Assembly: GCA_017557885.1 (NCBI GenBank)
Contig: JAFYXV010000007.1
Span: 360,645 to 424,644, forward strand
Direction: 5' to 3'
DNA length: 64,000 nt
DNA from: a bacterium
GTDB lineage: Bacteria; Auribacterota; UBA3054
Numbering within the stretch: the stretch's first letter is position 1; the number at the start of each line of letters is the position of its first letter. Shown here in pieces: positions 39,198 through 48,325 of the stretch. The position numbers and the translations under genes are program-made. The notes beneath the pieces are model-generated. The model had not been told where the DNA came from, ran no database searches, and saw nothing but the letters and a program-made list of their open reading frames with translations.

Positions 39198-41273
39198 TTA
39201 TTTCTCGTAGGTGAGATACGGTTCCAGTTCGTTTATAAGCGCCTGGATGCGTTCGGCGCCTTTGTCGTAGCTTTCGTTTTCAGTGATGGGGTCTGAGAAG
39301 CGAACGAAGGCCCAGCGGTCTCCCAGACCCTTGAAGACCAGGTCGAAGGTGGTCTTGAAGGGCAGCCACATGTAGCGCCTGGTGGCGTAAAGGATGGGGG
39401 AAGTTTTGTGCAGTTTGTGGTCGCACTGGTACCAGTAGATGATGGTCTCCCTGATGTTGGCCTGGATGAAACTCACGTCCATCCTGGCGGCGTCGAAGGA
39501 GGAGCTTCCCAGGGTCAGCGGGAAATCCACCGGCTCGTCGATAGTCCAGCCCTGGCTGGGGAAGCAGGCTTCCGGGGCGTGGATGGAATGGTGGTCCTTG
39601 TCGTTCTGGACTATGGCCAGCATGACGGCTTCCGGATGACGGTGGATCTGGATCGTCTGGATGAGGGCAAAATGGCGCAGCAGCTGAGCGGTCTGGAAGA
39701 CGTGCATTTTTTCCTCGCCGGTCTGGGCGCTTTTGGTCTTGGCCACCAGGTTGGAACGCCAGAAGGAGGCGCTCGCCACAAGCTGGGTGGCGCCGAGCCC
39801 GTCGAAAGGCACTTCGGGAGAGATCTCGCCGATGGCTTTGTAGCGTTCCTCGTCGCTTGATTTCGGGGAAAAGAGTTTTTCCACGGTCTTCTCGTAGGAG
39901 GCGTAGAGCTCCTTGGGAAGATAATAGGAACGGAAATAGACCGTGTCCTCGGGCAGTTCCTTCAGTTCCAATTCGGAGACCGGGACCGGGACGCCCACCC
40001 TGGTCTCAGTTCTCAGGGGAATGTTTGTGATGATGGGAAGCATCCTGACTGAGATGCCCTCGCCGGTCACCATATAAGGAGTCGTCGCGTAAGCGAGCCC
40101 GGGGGTGTAGCGGATGTTCTCCTTGACTTTGCCAGCCAGGATGTAGGCCAGGAAGACGAGCGCGAAGACCACGAGGGCGTGCACGTAAACTTTGGCGTAG
40201 TAGGGAGAGGCCTGACCTTCGTCGCAGTCTTCCCTGACGTCCTCCTCCTTGGGGAGAGTCTCGCCTCTTTCCTTGGCTTCTTTCTCCGATTGCTTTTTCG
40301 CTTTGCGCTGGGCGGCCAGCTCCCTTTCTATTCCGGGCAGTCTCTCAAGTATGGCGCAGGCGACGAAGATCATGACGAAGCCCAGGGTATAGACGACCAC
40401 TCCGGGATATTCGTGGAAGGCTCCGAAGGCCACCTTGCGGCCCCAGCCTTCCGAGAGATGAAGGGTGTGCTCAAGATAGGTGAAGAAGGAGCCGCAGTAG
40501 GCGATCAAGACGATCCTCAGGGAGTTGTTCAGGACCGCGATGGGGGCGATCAAAAGCACCATGACGACTCGCTTCCACCAGGTCTTCAAGTAGAAATAAG
40601 CCATCACCAGGCACAGGACGCTGGTCATTATAAGGGACTGGAGGCCGCTGCAGGGCGCCGCCACGTCGAACTGCACATCGGGAACGTTTACCAAAGAGAC
40701 GTTGGTGCCCTGGCGCATAACCTGGATGCCCCAGAGGGAGCCTGTGAAATTGATGAAGCGGCAGGCCAGGTCGGTGGAAAGGATCCTCAGATGGGTGGAG
40801 ATGATGCTGCTGCCCAATCCCCACTGCACGGAAAAGAGCATGATGAACAAAGGGAATATGGCGGCTTTGGCCATCTGCCAGCCGCCCAGATAAAGCAGGG
40901 TGGACCAGAAGCAGAAAAGGCAGAAGACCGTCTGGGCGGCGTTGAAATCCGCTCTTTTGAGCCCCAGGGTGCAGGTCAGGCCGAAAACCAGGAACACCAG
41001 GCCCAGGTAGCAGATTCGCTTTTGGGCTTTTTTCATGACTTTCCTGGCCGCGAACAAAAGATAGGCGCTGCCTAAAAAGATGATGAGGCCGTTGGAGTTG
41101 TAGCCGTGCTGGCTGTTCCAGCTCTGGTAGGTCCTCAGAAGGGGATAGTAGTAGAGGGCCAGCGCCGCCAGCGCCGCCGCGATGAGGGCGATGACGGTTA
41201 TGGCTTTGCAGCGGCGGTTGCGGGCGTGCATCGCGCTGAAATCAGGCGCGTCTTGAAAATTGTTTTCTTCCAT
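39198..41273 (-). CDS. Exosortase with fused EpsI-like C-terminal domain
   Basis: Exosortases are multi-pass membrane transpeptidases that process PEP-CTERM-type proteins, usually with exopolysaccharide. The 691-residue product has about ten membrane spans (to ~310) with all three expected catalytic residues: Cys208 in APCSGLQS, Arg253 in NNSLRIV and His287 in FHEYPGVVVY. After a charged linker (325-365) and another helix comes an EpsI-like domain (about 400-690, with VMLAIVQND and HSIHAPEACFPSQGW). This fused layout is known in PVC bacteria. The start codon overlaps the pyrF stop. I see no PEP-CTERM tail in any protein of the window, so its targets lie elsewhere. Confidence 0.9.
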   Translation of the reverse strand: MEENNFQDAPDFSAMHARNRRCKAITVIALIAAALAALALYYYPLLRTYQSWNSQHGYNSNGLIIFLGSAYLLFAARKVMKKAQKRICYLGLVFLVFGLTCTLGLKRADFNAAQTVFCLFCFWSTLLYLGGWQMAKAAIFPLFIMLFSVQWGLGSSIISTHLRILSTDLACRFINFTGSLWGIQVMRQGTNVSLVNVPDVQFDVAAPCSGLQSLIMTSVLCLVMAYFYLKTWWKRVVMVLLIAPIAVLNNSLRIVLIAYCGSFFTYLEHTLHLSEGWGRKVAFGAFHEYPGVVVYTLGFVMIFVACAILERLPGIERELAAQRKAKKQSEKEAKERGETLPKEEDVREDCDEGQASPYYAKVYVHALVVFALVFLAYILAGKVKENIRYTPGLAYATTPYMVTGEGISVRMLPIITNIPLRTETRVGVPVPVSELELKELPEDTVYFRSYYLPKELYASYEKTVEKLFSPKSSDEERYKAIGEISPEVPFDGLGATQLVASASFWRSNLVAKTKSAQTGEEKMHVFQTAQLLRHFALIQTIQIHRHPEAVMLAIVQNDKDHHSIHAPEACFPSQGWTIDEPVDFPLTLGSSSFDAARMDVSFIQANIRETIIYWYQCDHKLHKTSPILYATRRYMWLPFKTTFDLVFKGLGDRWAFVRFSDPITENESYDKGAERIQALINELEPYLTYEK

Positions 41274-41971
41274 TATTTCGCGTTCTCAATCTCGTTTAAA
41301 ATATCCTGCATGGCGGAGGCGGGGGAAGCCGCTTCGGTAATGGGACGCCCCACCACGATGTAGCTGGCGCCGTCATTTATCGCTTCGCTGGGGGTTTTGA
41401 TCCTTTTCTGATCGCCCACAGCCGAGCCTTTCGGACGGATGCCCGGGGTGACGATAAGAAAGTCCGGCCCGCAGCATTCCCGGATGGCTTTTATTTCTTT
41501 CGGCGAGCAGACCACGCCGTCCACGCCGCTTTCACGGGCCAGCAGGGCCAGGCTTTTCACCTGTTCTATAACGCTTTTCCCGACGCCCAGTTCGTTCTGC
41601 AAAGTTTCCTCGTCGATGGAGGTCAGGACAGTCACCGCCAGGACTTTCGTCCGGGAGCCGGCTTCCTTTACGCCTTCCACGGCGGCTTTCAGCATGGCGC
41701 TTCCGCCGGAGGCGTGGACGGTAAGAAGCTCCGCTCCAAGAGTGCCGGCGTTCTTGGCGGCTTTCCTGACGGTGTTGGGGATGTCGTGCAGCTTAAGGTC
41801 CAGCATGACTTTGCCGCCGCCCGCGATCAGTTCCCGGACGATCTCCGGGCCGAAGCCCACGAACATTTCCAGGCCGAGTTTAAAGATGCCTCCGAAGGGG
41901 GCCAGCTGTTTAATTAGCGAGCGCATTGTTTCGCGGTCACTGACGTCAAGAGCGGTGATGACAGGGTTCAT
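41273..41971 (-). CDS. pyrF: Orotidine 5'-phosphate decarboxylase
   Basis: Last step of UMP synthesis. The 232-residue TIM barrel has the catalytic DLKLHDIPNTV (Lys60 and the D-K-x-x-D pattern), the phosphate-binding VTPGIRPKG and the ending VVGRPITEAASP. Length is normal for the short bacterial form. It overlaps the panE-like gene by four bases (ATGA) and the exosortase start by one base, so all three are coupled. No other pyr genes are nearby. Confidence 0.95.
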   Translation of the reverse strand: MNPVITALDVSDRETMRSLIKQLAPFGGIFKLGLEMFVGFGPEIVRELIAGGGKVMLDLKLHDIPNTVRKAAKNAGTLGAELLTVHASGGSAMLKAAVEGVKEAGSRTKVLAVTVLTSIDEETLQNELGVGKSVIEQVKSLALLARESGVDGVVCSPKEIKAIRECCGPDFLIVTPGIRPKGSAVGDQKRIKTPSEAINDGASYIVVGRPITEAASPASAMQDILNEIENAK

Positions 41972-42909
41972 AATTTTTTCAAATATTCGTTTTGTTTAAA
42001 GTAAAGCTGCTGCTCCAGCATTCTGATCTTTTTTAGGTCCGCGCCCTTTAGAAGTGCGGCTTTCAGGGGATTGGAATATATGCCTTTCACTTCCATCGGC
42101 CTTTTGGCGTCGTAGTCTAGTTTCATGCTCGGCGCGTAGGGGACCATAGAGTCGGTGTAGGTAAGCATTTTCTCAATGAACTCGTTTTCAATCTTTACGC
42201 CGCAGGCCAGCGCGCCCTGCTGCGTTTCCAGCATCAGGTCTTTTATGAGTTTTCTGGTCTCCGGATCCTGCATTAGCTTGTCCGTGGAGGTGTCCATGAC
42301 TACGGTCATGCCGTTGTAGGGGATGTTCCAGACTAATTTCCTCCAGCGCAGCGTCGGGAGGTCATCTTCAACGGAAGCCTCCACGCCGCAGGCGATGAAA
42401 TCGTCTCTGACCTTTTCAAGCAGCTCGCAGGCCGCTTTGCTCTTTTTTAGCAGGGCGAAGCTGATGTGCCCGAAGTCGCAGTGCTTGATGTGCCCGGGAG
42501 CGACCTTAAAGGAGCAGATGAAGGCCGAAGCTCCGGCGATTGGAACGCCCGGCAGATCCGCGCTTAGCTCTTCCTCGAAAAGCAGCCCGTTCTGGACAAG
42601 GATGACGAGCGTTTTTTCCTTGAGGATGGGCTTCAGCATTTCAGGCAACAGATGGTTGGCGGTAGTCTTCAGGCAGACAAGCACGACGTCCGCTTTCGGC
42701 ATGTCGCCCGTCTTGGCGTAAACTTCAGCATCTGGCAGCGCAAAGTCGCCGTTGCAGGACTCGATCGTGAGTCCCTGCCTTTTGACTTCCTCAAAGCCCG
42801 TCCTGACCTGGAAGCAGACGCGCCTGCCGCCGCGAGCGAGCATTCCGCCGTAGTAGCCGCCCAGAGCGCCGGTTCCGAGGACCGCGTATGTCAAATTCTT
42901 ATTTTCCAT
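41968..42909 (-). CDS. 2-dehydropantoate 2-reductase family protein
   Basis: A 313-residue NAD(P)H-dependent reductase of the PanE/ApbA family. N-terminal Rossmann motif GTGALGGYYGGMLARGG, then VLVCLKTTANH and VQNGL, with catalytic-type Lys and Glu residues in the C-terminal helical domain (LRWRKLVWNIPYNGMTVV is the signature region). The start ATG 42909 gives the normal MxxxxxAVLGTG opening; the frame extends further upstream but with residues unlike the family. PanE proper makes pantoate, but many paralogues act on other keto acids, so no symbol is assigned. An extended -10 lies 23 bases upstream. Confidence 0.87.
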   Translation of the reverse strand: MENKNLTYAVLGTGALGGYYGGMLARGGRRVCFQVRTGFEEVKRQGLTIESCNGDFALPDAEVYAKTGDMPKADVVLVCLKTTANHLLPEMLKPILKEKTLVILVQNGLLFEEELSADLPGVPIAGASAFICSFKVAPGHIKHCDFGHISFALLKKSKAACELLEKVRDDFIACGVEASVEDDLPTLRWRKLVWNIPYNGMTVVMDTSTDKLMQDPETRKLIKDLMLETQQGALACGVKIENEFIEKMLTYTDSMVPYAPSMKLDYDAKRPMEVKGIYSNPLKAALLKGADLKKIRMLEQQLYFKQNEYLKKL

Positions 42910-42931
42910 AAAATAATAATCAGTATTTTTA

Positions 42932-42940
42932 ATTATAACA
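42932..42940 (-). promoter_or_regulatory. Extended -10 promoter of the panE-pyrF-exosortase-ybbR run
   Basis: Minus-strand TGT-TATAAT, -10 at 42932-42937. Leader of about 15-18 bases before the ATG at 42909, with no Shine-Dalgarno. Confidence 0.5.
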
Positions 42941-43043
42941 TTTTTCCAAGGCTTAAAAATGAAGCCTGCAAAAGCGCCGGAGAGCTTGCGCACAGGGAGG
43001 CCGCGCTGTCCCGGAGCGCAATTCATCCCGGGGTCTGTTCTCG

Positions 43044-43072
43044 TTGACTTGAAGCCTTAATCCTTGTATAAT
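43044..43072 (+). promoter_or_regulatory. Consensus promoter of the DUF2723-nadC-birA operon
   Basis: TTGACT (43044-43049), 17-base spacer, TATAAT (43067-43072). One of the closest matches to consensus in the window, about 30 bases upstream of the translational start's ribosome-binding site region. Confidence 0.85.
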
Positions 43073-43108
43073 GAAATATTAATAATCAAATTTAGTATAA
43101 GGAGCAAT

Positions 43109-46100
43109 ATGGCCCGTAAGTTTACTCAGGAAGACATGCCCGGCGCGACCAACACCGTCACTGCGGCGGCGGAAGACAGTTCCAAGAAGAACTCCTCTTC
43201 CGTTTCCTGGTTTTATTGGTTTTCTCCCGTCAACTGGATCTCCGCGGTGCTAAGTTACGCCGTTTCGCTTTCCGTTTATATCTACACTCTCCAGCCCACC
43301 GTGGGATTGGAGGACTCCGGCGAACTCATAACCGCGGCCTACCGTCTTGGCGTCCCGCACCCGCCGGGATATCCTTTCTGGACCATCATGTCCAAGATCT
43401 TCTCCTCTTTGCCGATCGGTCACGACATCGCCTACAGGGTGAATCTCTGGTCCGCTTTCACGGGCGCTCTGGCCGCCGGCATGATCACTCTGATCATTAC
43501 TAAGGCGGGCGAGCTCTTTTTCGACGATGAGGACGACGAGCTGCACAAGATGCACATCATTCCCTCCCTGGAGCGCTTCGGACTGACGCTTCCAAGATTC
43601 GTCAACTCTCTCTGCGGCATCGCCGCGGGCGTTCTTTTCGCCTTGACGCCGGGGACCTGGTCCCAGTGCACCATCACGGAAGTCTATTCCCTGAACGCCT
43701 TCTTCATGGTCTTGCTGATGCTGCTTTCCTTCATCCTGATGTTCAATCCGGAAAAGCGGGGCATCCTTTACGCCATGGCTTTTGTTTTCGGTTTCGCCAA
43801 CACCAACCACTACACCGTTTTCGTCATGATAGGCGGCATGGCCTGGGCGGCTTACTGCGCCAAGCGGTCTGGGGCGGAATATCTGACCCTCTGCCTGAAC
43901 GCGGTTTTCCTGCTCCTATTTTCCTGGGTGGTCTTCAACAAGATCACTTACAACGATACGCTGGTCAGGCTGACGCCCTTCTCCTTCGACGATATTTTGG
44001 GGAGAGGCAACTTTTTCCTGATGTTCATTCTGCCCTTCGTTGCCTATTGGATCATTTCCGACGTCATCAACAAAAAGTTCTTCGAATACGACGAGTGGGG
44101 AAAACTTCTGGGCTCATTTTTCCTGGGCTTGTGCATGTATTTTTGGCTGCCCATCGCCTCCGCCACCAACCCTCAGCTGAACTGGGGGCGCCCCCGCACC
44201 ACCCAGGGCTTGTGGCACGCCATCTGCCGCGGCCAGTATGAGCAGCTGTCCTTCTCCAGAGGCATCAAGACTTTTATGCTGCAGTGCTGGTTCTATCTGA
44301 AGGACACCTGGGACCAGTATCCAATGACGCTTATCTTCGCTTTCCTGTGTCTGGTGACCATTCTGGTGGTGGCCAAGAAGGAGAAGCTTAGGAACTGGCT
44401 TATTTTCCTTCTGATCACGCTTTTGTGCTGCGGCATCGGCATGTGCTATCTGATGAACCCTAAGCTGGACGTCACCAGCCAGTACATTAACCGCGTCTTT
44501 TTCATCATGTCCCACGCCGCTTTGGCGGTTCTGGTCGGCACCGGTATGATCACCATCACCGCCGTGCTGCTTCCCATGGCGAAGAACGTGGGGGACAAGT
44601 GGCGCACCCTGGCTCTGGCGGTCGGTTCGGCCTTCCTGGCCTACGGCTTGTTTTTCGCTTTCGCGGTTCCCGTTGAAGCGGCTCATCCGGGAACTTTCAA
44701 CAATTTCCTGATCAGCGCGGCGCTGCACAATCTGGGAGGCGCTTCCGTGGCGGTGGGCGTCTGCTACGGCGCCGTTTTTGCCCTGATCGGAATTTTCATT
44801 CTCCTGAGCGTGACTGTGCCCGGGAAGATGGGCTTGTGCGCCATCCTCATCGCGCTTTTGTGTTTCCTGACGCCTTTCATTACCGCCACGGAAAACTGGG
44901 GCGAGAACAACCAGCGCTATAAGAATTTCGGCTATATTTACGGCGAAGAGATCATGAAGATCTGCAAGCCGAACACGATCTATTACGGCGGCACCGACCC
45001 CGGACGTTTCGTGCCCATGTACATGATCAACGTGGACCGCTTCAGGGAAGACTGCTGGCTCATAACCCAGAACGGCCTGGCGGACGATTCCTACATGACG
45101 GTCCTGAGAGACCGCTACTGCGAGCCTCAGGTCGTCTGGGGCTGGGTGAGAGCCCTGCTGAAGCTTTTGAACGCCTCCAGGGAGGACCACAAGAAAGGCG
45201 TGGACACCATCTACATTCCCTCGGATTACGATTTCCAGCACTCCTTCGAGCTTTACTACCAGGACGTGGAGAGAAGAGCCAAGAGGGGAGAACCCATAGG
45301 CGAGGAAGTCAGCCTGGAAGGCGGCAAGATCAGCATCCGCGGCATCGAAGGCGTCATGCGCCTCAACTCCATTCTGACCAGGATGATCTACGACAGGAAT
45401 ATCAAGAAGCACCCCTTCTTCCTGGAGGAGAGCTACACCATCGAGTGGATGTATCCTTATCTCAAGCCAGCCGGCATCATAATGGAGCTGTGCGACCGCA
45501 AGGTCGATATCACGCCGGAAATAGTCGCTGCGGACACGGCGTACTGGAAGAACCTGAAGACGGTCTTCAAGGACGGCGGCACGCTTTATTTTGAGGATAT
45601 AACGAACGGCCGCAAGGGCAAGGTGGACGTCAAGGCCGGCGAGTTTTTCGAGGACCTGGCGGCCAGGAAATCCTTCGCCAAATGCCGCACCGCCATCGGC
45701 GGACTTTACGAATACCACAAGATGAACAAGGAAGCGGAACTGGCCTACAGGGACGCCATCTGGCTCAACGACATGTCCGCGGAAGCCTACATGCGCCTCT
45801 CTTCGCTGCTGGCCAGGACCGGTAAGGAAACGGAGGGCCTGAACGTCATCAAGGAATACCTTGCGAAGGACCCCATGAACGCCTCCATGGCGCAGTATGT
45901 CCATTACCTTTCGATGGAAGTGCAGAACAAACAGCTTCACGACCAGCTGAAAGAGGAACTGAGAGCGCCGGGCCCCATCGACTGGAAATATTATCTTGAC
46001 ATCGCCGCCAAGTGGGAAAAAGCCAAGGACACTTCTTTCCCGCAGCTGATCTACTCCGCGCTTCTTGCCAGGGACGACGTCAACGATCCCGAAATGTTCG

Positions 46101-46405
46101 ACAGGATCGGCAAGAGTTTCCAGAAGCAGAAACGCTATATGGAGATGGCTGTCGCCTACAACAGAGGTTTGGAGATGGCCGATCTCACCGACCAGAAAAA
46201 AGCGGAGTTCAATCTTCAGATGGCCGCCTCCTTCATCATGACCGGCCGTCACAAAGAGGCCATGAATTATGTGGAGGCGGCGGTCAAGGCCGACAAGGGC
46301 GCGACCAGGAAGCGCCTGCTTCAGGATCCCGCCTTCGAGCCTTTGAGGATCAACGCCGACGCGAATATCGCGAACAGGATCAAAGAACTTACGGAAGCGA
46401 AATAA
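43109..46405 (+). CDS. DUF2723 (TMEM260-like) membrane glycosyltransferase-like protein with TPR tail
   Basis: A 1098-residue protein of the DUF2723 family. The N-terminal half (about 40-610) has a dozen or more membrane spans and the family signature TVGLEDSGELITAA ... LGVPHPPGYPFW in the first periplasmic loop, which carries the acidic residues expected of GT-C enzymes. The C-terminal half is soluble and ends in TPR-like repeats (AIGGLYEYHKMNKEAELAYRD and later). The animal homologue TMEM260 is an O-mannosyltransferase; bacterial members are presumed lipid-linked-sugar-dependent glycosyltransferases. ATG 43109 is fixed by AAGGAG; the frame extends upstream into the promoter. nadC overlaps its stop by one base. 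Confidence 0.88.
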   Translation: MARKFTQEDMPGATNTVTAAAEDSSKKNSSSVSWFYWFSPVNWISAVLSYAVSLSVYIYTLQPTVGLEDSGELITAAYRLGVPHPPGYPFWTIMSKIFSSLPIGHDIAYRVNLWSAFTGALAAGMITLIITKAGELFFDDEDDELHKMHIIPSLERFGLTLPRFVNSLCGIAAGVLFALTPGTWSQCTITEVYSLNAFFMVLLMLLSFILMFNPEKRGILYAMAFVFGFANTNHYTVFVMIGGMAWAAYCAKRSGAEYLTLCLNAVFLLLFSWVVFNKITYNDTLVRLTPFSFDDILGRGNFFLMFILPFVAYWIISDVINKKFFEYDEWGKLLGSFFLGLCMYFWLPIASATNPQLNWGRPRTTQGLWHAICRGQYEQLSFSRGIKTFMLQCWFYLKDTWDQYPMTLIFAFLCLVTILVVAKKEKLRNWLIFLLITLLCCGIGMCYLMNPKLDVTSQYINRVFFIMSHAALAVLVGTGMITITAVLLPMAKNVGDKWRTLALAVGSAFLAYGLFFAFAVPVEAAHPGTFNNFLISAALHNLGGASVAVGVCYGAVFALIGIFILLSVTVPGKMGLCAILIALLCFLTPFITATENWGENNQRYKNFGYIYGEEIMKICKPNTIYYGGTDPGRFVPMYMINVDRFREDCWLITQNGLADDSYMTVLRDRYCEPQVVWGWVRALLKLLNASREDHKKGVDTIYIPSDYDFQHSFELYYQDVERRAKRGEPIGEEVSLEGGKISIRGIEGVMRLNSILTRMIYDRNIKKHPFFLEESYTIEWMYPYLKPAGIIMELCDRKVDITPEIVAADTAYWKNLKTVFKDGGTLYFEDITNGRKGKVDVKAGEFFEDLAARKSFAKCRTAIGGLYEYHKMNKEAELAYRDAIWLNDMSAEAYMRLSSLLARTGKETEGLNVIKEYLAKDPMNASMAQYVHYLSMEVQNKQLHDQLKEELRAPGPIDWKYYLDIAAKWEKAKDTSFPQLIYSALLARDDVNDPEMFDRIGKSFQKQKRYMEMAVAYNRGLEMADLTDQKKAEFNLQMAASFIMTGRHKEAMNYVEAAVKADKGATRKRLLQDPAFEPLRINADANIANRIKELTEAK

Positions 46406-47244
46406 TGCATTTTTCTCCCAGGGAACGTCTGTGCGCCCAAGCGCTTTTAGCCAGGTCTTTTTACGAAGACAAGGCCGACCGCGACCTTACCTCCGGGATA
46501 AGCTGCCCCAAAGAAAAAGCGGGGCGCTTCTTCCTGAGGACAAGGCAGGATATAGTCGTTTCCGGGCTGGAGGCGGTTTCCTTCGGCTTTAAGTTCCTGG
46601 AGGGCGGCGTGGAGGCCGAACTGCTCAAAACGGACGGCGACCGCGCGGCCAAAGGGGAAACCCTGGCCGTCGTCTCCGGTCCCGTCGCGCCGATTCTCAG
46701 CTGCGAGAGGACCGTCCTGAATCTGCTGCAGAGAATGTGCGGAGTGGCGACGCTGACCGCAAGATACGTTGCGGCCTCCGAAGGCCTCGTCAAGATCGTG
46801 GACACCAGGAAGACCTTGCCGGGATTCCGGCTGCTGGACAAATACGCCGTGCGCTGCGGCGGCGGCGCGAACCACCGTCTCGATCTCTCCGACATGATAA
46901 TGCTGAAAGACAATCACCTGGCTTATTCCGGGCTCTCTTACGCTGAACTCTTTGAAAAAGCCAGGCGGGAGCATCCCGGCGTTCCCGTCGCCGTTGAGGC
47001 TGAGAATTACGACCAGGCGCTGGAACTGTCCGCCCTTAAGCCGGACATCCTGATGCTGGACAACATTCCCGCGGAAGAAATGAAAAGGATCGCGGAAGCC
47101 CTTGAGGGCAAAGTCGTTTTGGAAGCGACGGGCGGCGTGACGCTTGACAATCTTTACGAGATCGCCAGATGCGGAGTGCAGCGCATCAGCATCGGCGCCA
47201 TAACCCACAGCGCGACCGCTGTCGATCTGGGGCTGGACGCATGA
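46405..47244 (+). CDS. nadC: Quinolinate phosphoribosyltransferase
   Basis: Converts quinolinate and PRPP to nicotinate mononucleotide in NAD synthesis. The 279-residue product has the QPRTase signatures VLNLLQRMCGVAT, DTRKTLPGFRLLDKYAVRCGGGANHR, IMLKDNHL, VAVEAENYDQ and LEATGGVTLDN. The start ATG overlaps the DUF2723 stop (TAATG), and birA follows with a four-base overlap. nadA and nadB are not in the window. Being cotranscribed with a membrane glycosyltransferase looks incidental. Confidence 0.95.
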   Translation: MHFSPRERLCAQALLARSFYEDKADRDLTSGISCPKEKAGRFFLRTRQDIVVSGLEAVSFGFKFLEGGVEAELLKTDGDRAAKGETLAVVSGPVAPILSCERTVLNLLQRMCGVATLTARYVAASEGLVKIVDTRKTLPGFRLLDKYAVRCGGGANHRLDLSDMIMLKDNHLAYSGLSYAELFEKARREHPGVPVAVEAENYDQALELSALKPDILMLDNIPAEEMKRIAEALEGKVVLEATGGVTLDNLYEIARCGVQRISIGAITHSATAVDLGLDA

Positions 47245-47819
47245 ATTCTTTCCACGTCACCGAATGCGCGTCCACCATGGACGAAGCGAGGGCCCTCATA
47301 GACAAAGGCGAAAAAATTCCTTTTTATCTTTTCGCCGACCGTCAGCTCAAGGGCAGGGGACAGTACGGAAAAAACTGGGAATCCTATGAGGGGAATCTTT
47401 TTCTCTCCGTGGTGATGAACGCTTGCGACGTGAAGGCGCCAGGCCTGCTTTCCCTGACGGTCGGGCTCTCGGTGGCGGAAGCCCTGGCGGAAAAAGGGCT
47501 GCGGCCGAATCTGGTCTGGCCCAACGACGTTCTTATCGACGGGGCGAAAACAGCCGGGATCCTCATAGAGGAGCACGGCGGCGCTTTCATAGCCGGGATC
47601 GGGCTGAACCTCAACCTTCCCGCCGGCCCGACAGTCCTGGAGGACGGAAGGCTGATAAATTCCGTCTCCTTCCACACCGGATCGCCGGAGGCGAAGGAGA
47701 CCTGGTCTGATCTTCTGGCGGAATCGATATTGCAAAGAATCAAATTGGGAGAGGAAGCGATCCTTCCAACTTGGCGCGGATTCTCCCAGCCTCACACCGT
47801 AGGAGAAATGGTGAAATGA
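47241..47819 (+). CDS. birA: Minimal biotin-protein ligase (BirA catalytic domain)
   Basis: Attaches biotin to the AccB subunit of acetyl-CoA carboxylase. The 192-residue product contains the catalytic core: biotinoyl-AMP loop KGRGQYGKNW near residue 35-46, LVWPNDVLIDGAKTAGIL and GIGLNLN. There is no N-terminal DNA-binding domain, so it cannot be a bio-operon repressor, and the C-terminal SH3-like domain is absent or truncated compared with the ~230-320-residue family. ATG 47241 overlaps nadC by four bases. accD lies 10 kb away on the other strand. Confidence 0.88.
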   Translation: MNSFHVTECASTMDEARALIDKGEKIPFYLFADRQLKGRGQYGKNWESYEGNLFLSVVMNACDVKAPGLLSLTVGLSVAEALAEKGLRPNLVWPNDVLIDGAKTAGILIEEHGGAFIAGIGLNLNLPAGPTVLEDGRLINSVSFHTGSPEAKETWSDLLAESILQRIKLGEEAILPTWRGFSQPHTVGEMVK

Positions 47820-48283
47820 AATATGAACTTGTAGAGCCGACTTTGGGCATGATGCACAAAGTTTACGAGCTTATCATGAGCGAGGCGGCGGAATTCAAAC
47901 TCCTCCCCAGGGCTCTCTCGGACCTCTATGAGCATGTCCACGATTTTACCGTGGCGATAGACAAGGAAACGGGCGAAATAATCGGCTGCGTGGCGCTGAA
48001 CATCGTCTGGGAGGACCTGGGCGAGATCCGCTCCCTTACGGTGGCTGAGGGCCACAAGGACATGGGGATCGGCAGAATGCTGGTGGAAGCCTGCATAAAG
48101 GACGCCAGGGCGCTTGGCTTGAAAAGGATGTTCGCCCTGACCTATGTTCCGGAGTTCTTTTTGAAATGCGGTTTCAAAAAGATCAACAAGGAGCTGCTGC
48201 CTCACAAGATCTGGAGCGTCTGCATCAACTGTCCGAAATTCCCGGACTGCGACGAGCAGGCGGTGGAGCTGAACATTGAGTAA
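47816..48283 (+). CDS. GNAT acetyltransferase, probable short ArgA-type N-acetylglutamate synthase
   Basis: A 155-residue GNAT-fold acetyltransferase with the acetyl-CoA loop VAEGHKDMGIGRML (Q/R-x-x-G-x-G/A-like) and a Cys-rich tail CINCPKFPDCDEQAVELN. This tail is typical of the short stand-alone N-acetyltransferases that start arginine synthesis (N-acetylglutamate synthase), so that function is likely; other GNAT roles cannot be excluded and no arg genes are nearby. The start ATG overlaps birA by four bases (ATGA), so it ends the DUF2723-nadC-birA operon. Confidence 0.75.
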   Translation: MKYELVEPTLGMMHKVYELIMSEAAEFKLLPRALSDLYEHVHDFTVAIDKETGEIIGCVALNIVWEDLGEIRSLTVAEGHKDMGIGRMLVEACIKDARALGLKRMFALTYVPEFFLKCGFKKINKELLPHKIWSVCINCPKFPDCDEQAVELNIE

Positions 48284-48325
48284 ACAACCTACCGAACAGT
48301 AGTACAAATAAAATCAGGAGCTATT

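Noticed and set aside
44114-46252. A 712-residue minus-strand open frame opposite the DUF2723 gene
   Set aside because: Antisense shadow; the His/Val/Asp-rich translation has no motif while the plus-strand frame has a signature, ribosome-binding site and consensus promoter.
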